Source: Hydractinia symbiolongicarpus (lineage: Eukaryota > Cnidaria > Hydrozoa > Anthoathecata > Hydractiniidae). Taken from it: a DNA stretch of 60,000 nucleotides. The notes beneath the pieces were generated by a model, which saw nothing but the letters and a program-made list of their open reading frames with translations, made no database searches and was not told where the DNA came from. The position numbers were made by a program, and so were the translations under genes. The DNA is taken from NCBI RefSeq assembly GCF_029227915.1, contig NC_079884.1, positions 7,132,001 to 7,192,000 on the forward strand. Direction: 5' to 3'. Of this stretch, positions 11,403 to 23,400 are shown one piece after another (within the stretch, counting starts at the first letter, position 1; every line of letters starts with the position of its first letter).

Positions 11403-14400
11403 CTAAAAATAAAATAATAAATGAATAAAAATTATAAATTTATAAATTAATGAAACATGATAACGAAAAACTTATGACATCATTAAATACTTTTTTTTAT
11501 TGTAAAACATTTTATAATGTATTAAACATAAAAAAGTAATTGTGAAAACACAGAAACAAAAAATATAGTAATAATTTATTTTTATTCAAGTTAATATTAA
11601 TATGTTGACGTCATCATGTATAGGATAATTTGCATCAGGAGAAAATATTCTACTTGTATGAACCACGGAAATGTTTCAGTTAAAGTCGAGACCCTAAAAT
11701 TTTTTGCCTGTTAAAATAATTTCACATGACATTTTTAATAGAAATCTCGGAAGTAAATATAGGTATTCCTACAATTACTACGATAACATAATGCGTTTTT
11801 TTAAACCAACCTAGTCTAGCACTTTCGTCCCCGGGGATTTTTTTATCTATTTCTTATGCGGGAAAAGAACAAAAAGGTAAAGATCCCTGGAGAATAGGAT
11901 GGCTAGCTGTTTATTTCATGACTTATTTAGCCTTTTTCAAAACAAGGGGAAAAATGTACCAAATATTAATATTGCCTAGTGTAGCACTCTCGTCCCCAGG
12001 GATGTTTTATAGCGAAAAGGCAAAAATCTCTGATAACGAGGGTGGCTAGTATGCTTATTCCATGACTCTATTTGGCTTCTTAAGAACAAAAGAGAAACTT
12101 TACCAAATATCAATATTGCCTAGTCTAGCACTCTCGATTCCAGGGATTTTTTATCTATATGGCATGTGGGAAGACGGCGATAAATCCCTAAAACCAAGGC
12201 TGGCTAGTATGCTTATTCCATGACTTTATTTTGTTTCTTACGAACAAAGAAAAAACTTCACTAAATATTAATACTGAACTTCTACTTTTTATTTTGCACT
12301 CCTTGTGCTTACCTAACAAATGAACAAATAACGGTAGAAGGTAGAAAATAATCTCAAGCACGCAAAAAAAGTTTCTTAGTTTTTTCAGTAAAAATTGTAA
12401 AAATAAATTAAAATTACACAGCTCTTAGTAAATAATCCGTTAATTGTAAACAGACTTCTCATGAATAAAAATAATGTATAATAAAAACTAGCTGCTGCTT
12501 TTATCAAAATTAAAATTTCTCTCACCTCACACATTTTATCAACATTATTTGTTGAATGAAACATATTTGTTTTGGTTGAGTATGATATAGTGATGAAAAT
12601 AGAACGACTGTACTCAATATATTCGATTTCGTCTGCACGAATATTTCAAATATGTTTCTCTGACACGCGATGGGTTAAAACTGCGCGGGTTTCTTTATAA
12701 GAACAATTTTTAAAGAACATGAGACTTAGGTATTGCAAAAATAAAATGAGAACAGCTTCAGGCTATTGGTAAAACAAAACTAACCGACTTAAATTTTACC
12801 ATGAAATGACTTGTTGATTTGCTTGTAATTGTGTTTTTTCTCATGATTTCTATTAGGAAGAATTTTCAATTATGAGCAACTTAAAAAAGAGGTTATTCAT
12901 TACTATATTGTAACTAACTTAAAACCTAACTTAATTATTTTTATGAACAATTTGATGTGAGTTAAATTATTCACCTCCTAATGCAGAATTTACATGCACA
13001 TGCAACCGATGCAACTGGATACAGTAGCTAATTATTTTCTCCACTAATGTCCAGATTGGTATACTAGCGATAATTCTTCTATTCTTGGTCGGAACGTTTA
13101 CAATGAAATGTCTTTTCGATAAGTATGATTTTAAACCGACCGCGGTTTCTTGTTTGTTTTGATTGTGCTTCAAAAAATTCGCTTCGCTGTAAAGTAGAAA
13201 CAGTTCCTACTATTTAGCGGCGAAATATTTTGATGTAAACCTTTAACTAATCAGACTGCAATATTCAGTGTTTATTCTTAAAAAAAACACATTAGTTTCA
13301 AGAATTCAAAATAATTGTCTTGTTTTTAATACCCACAAGACCGCTTAAATACAGTATCTTAAATTCGCCAAACGTTTTTTGTTTCCCGTTAAAATCAAAA
13401 AAATATTTCGCTGCTAATTTGCCGCCCAATTCGGTTTGTCGGTCAAGGTAGGTCTCAAAAGGACGTTCTCCCTTTGCATACACGTGTTGAGTTGTCCGGT
13501 ACTGACACGCAAAGTACAATCTTCTTTTGCGAAGTTTGCATCTGAGTTTAAAAATAAAATTTTATCTTGGATATCTATAGAAATCCCTTGTTCCAAATTT
13601 GTGTGCCATTACGTTAGATAAAAAATTATAAACAGGCTTAATTAAAGAATTTCACACCACATACCGTGTCTTTGAAATTTACGAAAAATATAAACTACAC
13701 TCAGCCAGGAGACTTTTATTTAATTTTACTTAGGGTGTTTCACCCTAAATTACGCTGGGTCTCACACTATTTTTCTGGCATCATAATACTGACTGCGCTC
13801 TTTGATTGGTTAATTCTATTGTTTTTCGCTCACGTGATCAATATAGGGAAATCTTTTGTTTTGAACGCAAATGACCTCACTCACCCGAACAAATATAATT
13901 AATTTTTGTAATATTTAAGATGTTAACCACGCCAGCTTTGTGCTCATTGCTTGATTGTAATGACGGGTTTGCTGTGAGGGGGAATTGAATTTTAGGGATT
14001 TGCACTTATTTACTTTTAAATTATTAATAATCTATGCTAAGTATATGATTTGAATATATCGAGCAACCACGAGATAATAATAAAATTAATGGCAATATTT
14101 GAACAAAATTTCTTCTATAGATAATGATGAAAAAAGTATGGGTTAATATGGAAAATGTACTTTATTACTACCAAGTGAGAGGTTTCGTATCACTTTTATT
14201 GACACCCTTCTGTAACAGGCCAAGTTGAATTATCGATTTTTACGAACATTCGTACGAATTATTATGTGGGATAAGTTTTATATTTTTTTGTCATGTATTC
14301 TTGTATAACAAAGAAAAACACACTGATTGGTTTTTTTTCTTATCGCAAGATATGGTTTATACGAAGGGATGCGTGATCTAATGTTGTTGGGTTTTCTGTT

Positions 14401-17400
14401 ATCTTAAATAGCTGCGGCTTATATGAAATGAGGGTTATATGCGGGAAATACGGTATGCATTTTTTCATACGAAACAGAATTTTATTGCTTTGTGTTGTTT
14501 AAGCTGTGTATTAGACATAAAAATATTGAAGAATAAAAAAGTGTTTACTGCGATCTGATAGCTGTTAAAAATTTAATAGAATTTACTTCAGTAAAGATAA
14601 AAAAAATAGACTTGAGTTATTAGGAAACTAGGGTTATTAAGAAAGTTGCAGCCCATTTGTATCATTTTTGCACCCAAATTGGGCTATTAACAAAGATTTA
14701 TCTACTTTTATCAGAGCGTTCCAATGATGTAATCGATAACTTACATTATCGTATCTTATTTTTAAATATTTCACAAGTTCACATTCCCTGATGAGGAAAT
14801 TGGGAAAACTTGAAACTAATAATTTTCTTCATCGAAAAAATAAACTTCATATATACGAAATGTCAGCAATTTATAAGAGATTTTAGAAAAATGTCAAGTT
14901 TAAGTGGTCGATCAGAGTTACTTTCAATTCTCAAAATATTTTATACCTATTATTATTATCAATTATTTGTTTAGTCATTGTCAAGGAATAATATAAATAG
15001 TATCATGTCAGAAACAAGCGAGTTTAGTTTGGTCTATGATACAACAGCAACAGCAGCGCGCCACATTTTACTGCGAAACCCACTTTTAAGAAATATATTA
15101 CCAATATGCAAAGTAGCTTTATTTCAACTTGATAACACTCAGTTTTTCTTAATTAATGTCATATGACCAAAAAGCAAAACGTTGTTAAAATTTTATAAAA
15201 AAGTCAATAACGTCTAATAACCTCTTACGTTTTTGGTAAAGGTCTGTTTTAAAACCAAGACCAGATGGAAAAAATTAGCGAAAAATTTTTTCTTAAAAGG
15301 TTCTAGGACTAAACTCGTTTCAGACAATAGTGCCATTAAATTGACTTTGCGTGTCCCATGGTATAAGTACAGTAAACATAAAAGTAAACATAAATGTACT
15401 TTAAAACAAATTAAATGTTTAACAAATAATCAGAATCATTTTATTCTTTTAATATGGGTAGCGACATTAAATAAGCAATAATTATAAATTTTCATGATTT
15501 TGAACATCATTTTTTCACACTAATGTTTTTTTATATGTCTTTTAATTTTGACAAAGAGTCTCGTCATGATTTTTTTGCCTAAAAATATGCTGATAACGAT
15601 AACTACTTCTCTTACCTTTAAATCTGACACCCTTAACGTTTGGAAGTCTAAAAAAAATGAGCATATTTTAATATTTCTCAAGAATGACATACTTCCCAAC
15701 ACATGGCTACAAAATGTTTTAAATAGGACTTGAATATAATCTTACTTGTGACGATAAGACACAATGCTGTCATCAGATACACCAAGATGATTTTTAGCAA
15801 TTACACAAAACTTGCACGATTCACCAATAACCATGTAATCAACGATGTATTGATTGCAAGAAAAGTCAGTTACTAAGTTATTCCAGCTTAAACTATTACT
15901 TTCTTGTCTACTAACGGTGTACTTATCAGCGTCCTGTTGCCATCTCAATATACATGATGTACTTGACAAATATGAGCAAATTATATTGCTCACTTTTCCA
16001 GGAGGATAAAGGCTAAAATTATTAATATTGCATTTATATCATATTTTTTAACAAAACTAATGACTTTTACTTAATAAAATAAATTAAAAGATGATCAAAA
16101 TTTTGTCTAATAATTTTTTATTATTTTCATGCTTAGCAGCAGGTTAACATTTTTAACATCAGAAAACTCTTACACAAACTCTTGTTTTTATTAAGTACAG
16201 AATAGGCCCTGATACATATGTCGTGATTTTTTTGCCTCTCTAGAACAAATTTCACAAAAGAAAGGAGAGAGGATTGTGAATGATCACACTCATCTCTCCT
16301 TTAAGAACTATTCAAAAGAGAATTTGTTCTCTATTGTTTAAAAATTTTACTTACTTTTTCCTAACGATCTCATGCGCATTTAGGCGTTCATCCGTTGCCT
16401 GAAAACCAACATGTTCCAAATCTTTTATCATTTTTTTGAATTTCCAATATTGTGGTTTTATGTTAAAAACTATTTTATTGTTACTTTTTATAGACTTTGT
16501 GAACGGTATTTCCGTATCTTCATCATTTGAGACTTCTACATTGTATTCAACCAAATGTTCAGTTAACAGTTTACTGATGATATGACCAGTTGATGATTTT
16601 ACTGTATCCGATTGGTAGACGTTGGACGCTGAAACAAGGACCAGATTTTGTGTTGCTCTGGACATTGCTTCTAACGTCAAATGTTTTAACTTGCAATCAT
16701 TGCTTTCAATTATACAGATGCATTCGGCTGCTTCAACTCCACGACTTCCCTCAATAGTAGTGAGCAGGTTATAATTTTGACTCTGCAAGGGATTTTTAAC
16801 TATAATATCATCACAATTTAAAACTTTCCAGTCAGTGTACTTGTCGTAGTGAAGAAAATCAATTTTTAACAGTTTTAGTATTCTGTAGAAAATATCCTTT
16901 TGAGGGAATGTGTTATATATGAACAAACGTTTAGTGGCATGATGTAAACATACATCTTGTAAAACAAGCGCTAACATTGGTATAAACTCTTTGTCTGTTG
17001 TCGGAGTATTTGCCGGATGTATTAATAACGGTTTTGTTCCTTCGATATTATGACCGATTGAATACGCTGTATTAAATTTTAAGGAAATGTCAATTCTAAC
17101 ATTACCCGAAAGATCCCCATCTTGTATGGAAGCTGCAACGACATCAATATCAACCGGTGTTTCAAATACTTTTTCTTCTCCTTTTATTATCGGCGTGACA
17201 TTGCTACTGGTAGTTTGTCCTTGTTCTTGTTGTTGTTGTGGTGGTGGTGGTTGCTGCAGCTGCTGCTGTTGTTGTCGCCGTTGTTCTTGTGGTTGTTTCA
17301 GTTGTTGCCAAAATTTGGAAAAGAGATTCGTTTTTTTTTCGATTTTTGTTTTGGTGGATATTGCATCTTTTGATTTCTGATCGGGAAGCTTCATTGTTAC

Positions 17401-20400
17401 CTTGTCTTGTTCTACTTTATTTTCGAAAGCCTTTAAAAACTGAAAGATTATCCGGGTTGTTCTCATTGCTCTGTTAAGTTTTAATACTTCCATTCCTGTT
17501 TCTTCATACTTGTACTTGTCATGTATTGTGACTTTTTGGTGTGAAATTAATGTTCTATGTTTCTCAATGGATTGTGGGAAAAAAATGATGAAGGAGTTAT
17601 TTAATTTGTCTTCAGTCTCCAGATAGTGTTTAAGCAAAGATGATTCTTCCTTATTCAATAACTCTCCATTTAATTCATCAATTATTAGATGCAGGTTTTG
17701 GTCAACATGTTTCTTAACCAATGACTCTATTAACTGGTACGGTGTTGGCACTTCATTCATTTTCATATCCTGAGCTAACTCGACATTATCCTTTACAACA
17801 ACTTCGACAGCGGCTTTGAAATTAAATCTTTTAGTATGATTGACAATATCCCGTTTCAGCAATGTGTTGCCGTCCCAAACTACGTAGTATATGATCGATC
17901 TATTCTCAGAGCGCTCGTAAGCAATTTCCAAATGTGCTAAAGCTAGCACTGTCTTACCACTGCCTAAAGGACCGATTATAATTTTTTTTAAAGAGTTGTT
18001 GTATAAATGACGGAGTTGCTGTGGAGAAAGTATTAACGAGCTTATTTGTTCGTGGACGTTTTTACTGAGTGAAGGAACAGAATAGAGTGCTTTTCTTGTA
18101 GCCATAAAACACATGACTTTACCGACTATGTTGATATACCGTTCCTTGTTATCCTGAACTTTTTTTTGTGCTTGTGAGCTTTGCAAAATATTTGAAAAGA
18201 ACTTCATCATATTTCTATCCTCAGCCAAAGTTTTCTTGGAGAGTAGGTTGCAGTCTACACAAAGGTGGATATTTTCGATATCTTCGAAATGTGGTGCAGC
18301 TACAACATTAACCATTTTCAGGTGACCATTTTTAAGATATTTTTTAGTGATGATAGATAGCTCCTTCAAGTCTTCTTCGCCCGCTTTGACTTCATCTTGT
18401 ATTCTAACTGCGTCGGTTGTTTCTGTGTATCTAATGTTGACGATATAATTTGGCAACACAAGTAGAATTCTTTTGTTATCAGTAATTGTGCTTTCCAAAC
18501 TCAAAGAAAATTCTTTATCCAGTTTTAGAAATCGAATATGTTCCTTCGTGTTATAATGCGTAAATATTGTAAACAAATGTTGTAATTCGATTATAACATC
18601 CGTTATCTTTTGTGCGAATAAGGAATGTGTGACGTTTTGCATTGGAGGTGGAAATTGGAGTGGTTCTTCCATGCATTTACCATTGACGGTGAAATAACGC
18701 TGGATGTAATCTCTTTCAAATGCTTCGTACTCCTTAGGTTCCATTGTTTGCAGGCTACCACCACATATAAATTCAATATCTGCTTCTTCTCTTTCTGCTC
18801 CTACAATGCATTTTATCTGTTCAGATATTCTTCTACTGTTGTGCGTTGTTACATCAAAATGGCTGGTTTCACACATATGCGCTTGGACCAATTTAATATC
18901 TAATTAAAAAAGTTATTTTAGTTTGCAACATTTCTACACAACCAATTTTAATCCAAAGTAGTGTACAAAACAACGCGCTAGAGTCGTCAAAGTTTTGGTG
19001 TAGAATACAAAACGTTATTTTTTAAGAATCTTTGCAATAATTTTTATATATTTTTGCGTTCGCATAGCCAAAGTAAAACTTTTGTCGAGGTAAGTGGCTT
19101 GCATCGTTAAAATGATTGCTATTCTAACAAAATCTTGACAATGTTTTTCATGGTTCGAATAATATTTTAAATAAACCCTTACATTTGCTTGTAAATATAG
19201 CTTTCCAAACTTGTTTTACTTGTGCTCTGCCCTTGTGCACATCCACATTAGTTAGTAATGTATTTTTTGTGTTCTATTTTTATTTTCATTGTTTCAACTC
19301 CTTATTTATTTTTTTCGAAGAAAAATAGCGCCTTGAACTTTTTCTGGATAGAATACGTCATCTAAATTTACTCACCTTCAATTGAAATCAAATGAGTTTT
19401 ACTTTCACTGTCAACTAACGTAATGGATAACCCATTGATAGATTCAGCATTGATAGATTTGTGATTGTAAATAAGCAGTAATAGTTTTCCTTCTTTTTCT
19501 TCTACAAAATAATCGTCGCCGAAATTAAGTTCTTTTGATTGTCTTGTAAAATTTTTAGTAATAATAGTTTGTATACTTTGTGCAGACCAGTTGAAGCAGT
19601 CATCATCAAATTTTATTACAAAATCTCCATGAAAATTTTTTAGTAGCATATAACTAAAATAAAGATTAAATTATAAATTAGAATAGAACCGTAATTTTTT
19701 TCTAAGTCAGTAGTGTTTAAATGACAAGTTTTTGAACGATACGATGACAACAAAGGACTTTACTGTTCCCATTCCGTCTTTCAATCTTTCATAATCATTG
19801 TGAATGTTCCTAACTGCGTTTTGAGTTTTCTTACATCAACTTGAATATATATAAGTCCATTCTTTAAGTTATATAGATTTTACTTATTGTTGTCTTTGTT
19901 TTTATTTACTTTACATTTTTGTATTTCAATCGCTGCTGTCATAATTTCAATCTCCTGGACTCTTATTGCTGATGACTCTACTAATTTTACACGCTGGGCA
20001 TTGAAATCATTACACAAAAGTTATTTAGTTACACAAATATAAAGTGGTATTTAATTGAATGATAATTATGTTGATTTGACAGAATCAATTTAATGATGGA
20101 ACAACATAGAAAAAGAATTACACACCTGGGTTGTTCTTTTATAGTTTCTGTCAACTGAGAACTCTTCTGATCACATGATGATGAAGAAATAGTTTGCTTT
20201 ACTATTTCCACTTCGGCTGCAAATCGATTATAATTATCTTTATTCTCTTTAATACCATCTTCGTTTTGCTGAATACTGTCTTTATTTGCTTTGATGTCAT
20301 CTTGATTTTGTTTAATACCATCTTCGTTTTGATGAATATTGTCTTTATTTGCTTTGATGCCATCTTGATTTTGTGTAATACCATCTTCGTTTTGCTGAAT

Positions 20401-23400
20401 ACTGTCTTTATTTGCTTTGATGTCATCTTGATTTTGTGTAATACCATCTTCGTTTTGCAGAATATTATCTTTATTTGCTTTGATGTCATCTTGATTTTGT
20501 TTAATACCATCTTCGTTTTGCTGAATATTGTCTTTATTTGCTTTGATGTCATCTTGATTTTGTTTAATACCATCTTCGTTTTGCTGAATATTATCTTTAT
20601 TTGCTTTGATGTCACCTTGATTTTGCTTAATACCATCTTCGTTTTGCTGAATATTAACTTTATTTGCTTTGATGTCATCTTGATTTTGTGTAATACCATC
20701 TTCGTTTTGCTGAATATTATCTTTATTTGCTTTGATGTCATCTTGATTTTGTGTAATACCAACTTCGTTTTGCTGAATACTGTCTTTATTTGCTTTGATG
20801 TCATCTTGATTTTGTGTAATACCATCTTCGTTTTGCAGAATATTATCTTTATTTGCTTTGATGTCATCTTGATTTTGTGTAATACCATCTTCGTTTTGAT
20901 GAATATTGTCTTTATTTGCTTTAATGTCATCTTGATTTTGTTTAATACCATCTTCGTTTTGCAGAATATTATCTTTATTTGCTTTGATGTCACCTTGATT
21001 TTGTTTAATATCATCTTCGTTTTGGTGAATATTATCTTTATTTGCTTTGATGTCATCTTGATTTTGTGTAATACCATCTTCGTTTTGCTGAATATTATCT
21101 TTATTTGCTTTGATGTCATCTTGATTTTGTGTAATACCATCTTCGTTTTGCTGAATACTGTCTTTATTTGCTTTGATGTCATCTTGATTTTGTGTAATAC
21201 CATCTTCGTTTTGCAGAATATTATCTTTATTTGCTTTGATGTCATCTTGATTTTGTGTAATACCATCTTCGTTTTGCAGAATATTATCTTTATTTGCTTT
21301 GATGTCATCTTGATTTTGTGTAATACCATCTTCGTTTTGATGAATATTGTCTTTATTTGCTTTGATGTCACCTTGATTTTGTTTAATACCATCTTCGTTT
21401 TGCTGAATATTGTCTTTATTTGCTTTAATGTCATCTTGATTTTGTTTAATACCATCTTCGTTTTGCTGAATATTATCTTTATTTGCTTTGATGTCATCTT
21501 GATTTTGTTTAATACCATCTTCGTTTTGCTGAATATTATCTTTATTTGCTTTGATGTCACCTTGATTTTGTGTAATACCATCTTCGTTTTGCTGAATATT
21601 ATCTTTATTTGTTTTGATGTCATCTTGATTTTGTTTAATACCATCTTTGTTTTGCTGAATATTATCTTTATTTGCTTTGATGTCACCTTGATTTTGTTTA
21701 ATACCATCTTCGTTTTGCTGAATATTATCTTTATTTGCTTTGATGTCATCTTGATTTTGTGTAATACCACCTTTGTTTTTCTGAATATTGTCTTTATTTG
21801 CTTTGATGTCATCTTGATTTTGTGTAATACCATCTTCGTTTCGCTGAATACTGTCTTTATTTGCTTTGATGTCATCTTGATTTTGTTTAATACCATCTTC
21901 GTTTTGCTGAATACTGTCTTTATTTGCTTTGATGTCATCTTGATTTTGTTTAATACCATCTTCGTTTTGATGAATATTGTCTTTATTTGCTTTGATGTCA
22001 TCTTGATTTTGTTTAATACCATCTTCGTTTTGCTGAATATTATCTTTATTTGCTTTGATGTCATCTTGATTTTGTGTAATACCATCTTCGTTTTGATGAA
22101 TATTGTCTTTATTTGCTTTGATGTCACCTTGATTTTGTTTAATACCATCTTCGTTTTGCTGAATATTATCTTTATTTGCTTTGATGTCATCTTGATTTTG
22201 TTTAATACCATCTTCGTTTTGCTGAATATTATCTTTATTTGCTTTGATGTCATCTTGATTTTGTTTAATACCATCTTCGTTTTGCTGAATATTGTCTTTA
22301 TTTGCTTTGATGTCATCTTGATTTTGTTTAATACCATCTTCGTTTTGCTGAATATTATCTTTATTTGCTTTGATGTCATCTTGATTTTGTGTAATACCAC
22401 CTTTGTTTTTCTGAATATTGTCTTTATTTGCTTTGATGTCATCTTGATTTTGTGTAATACCATCTTCGTTTCGCTGAATACTGTCTTTATTTGCTTTGAT
22501 GTCATCTTGATTTTGTTTAATACCATCTTCGTTTTGCTGAATACTGTCTTTATTTGCTTTGATGTCATCTTGATTTTGTGTAATACCATCTTCGTTTTGC
22601 AGAATATTATCTTTATTTGCTTTGATGTCATCTTGATTTTGTGTAATACCATCTTCGTTTTGCAGAATATTATCTTTATTTGCTTTGATGTCATCTTGAT
22701 TTTGTGTAATACCATCTTCGTTTTGATGAATATTGTCTTTATTTGCTTTGATGTCACCTTGATTTTGTTTAATACCATCTTCGTTTTGCTGAATATTGTC
22801 TTTATTTGCTTTGATGTCATCTTGATTTTGTTTAATACCATCTTCGTTTTGCTGAATATTATCTTTATTTGCTTTGATGTCATCTTGATTTTGTGTAATA
22901 CCATCTTCGTTTTGCTGAATATCATCTTTATTTGCTTTGATGTCATCTTGATTTTGTTTTATATTGTCTTGGTTTTTGTTAACATTGAAATTTAAAATTT
23001 CAGTAACTGCTTTCATAATTTCAATCTTAAATAAGTCCAAGTCTTTTAAACAACCAGACTTCAAATCTCTAATTTTCGTTATGTCATATCCGAGTCTTTT
23101 TAATATACCTTCTATGGCGTTCCATAACCGATTATATTGTGCTGAAGTTATTGCTCTTCCATGCATAACAATATTCCGCTCATTTCTGATTCGAATGATC
23201 TCCGCACCGACACTGAAATCGTTCGGTTGCGGTTTTCTGGTCCTCCACCCACCGATTGGTGCTTGTATACCGTGACAACAATTAATTAGAACGTCACATA
23301 AAATAGTGATGTCAAACAATCCCGAATCTGTTTCCTTATCTTGTGGAAAAACGATTTCCAGCTGATCTCTTTTCAGATGGTTTAAATCTTTCGTATATTT

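Noticed and set aside
12540-12700. A possible separate ankyrin gene: TATA-like ttataaag near 12697 and a short minus-strand first exon MFHSTNNVDKM at about 12560
   Set aside because: The best donor (GAG|gtgaga) is out of phase with the ankyrin exon, while exon 5 (12975) joins in phase. Only a weaker donor would work. It is kept as an alternative, not as a feature.
13298-13621. Overlapping ORFs on both strands with relatively GC-rich composition
   Set aside because: The frames are broken by stops, no splice sites give a phase fit with the FN3 or linker exons, and no family was recognised.
14380-14460. tgcggcttatatg ... gcgggaaatacggta motif
   Set aside because: It looks like a short relic of a common DNA transposon. 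Boundaries could not be set, so it is not listed.
17087-17477. Plus-strand ORFs with long Cys, Val/Ala or Leu runs
   Set aside because: They are antisense translations of the Gln/Pro-rich coding stretch of the helicase exon.
20194-22995. Open frames of 933 codons (plus) and 914 codons (minus, other frame)
   Set aside because: They are shadows of the 63-bp repeat, which lacks stops in several frames. The real frame is the one with the HEPN domain and the Ile/Asn heptads.
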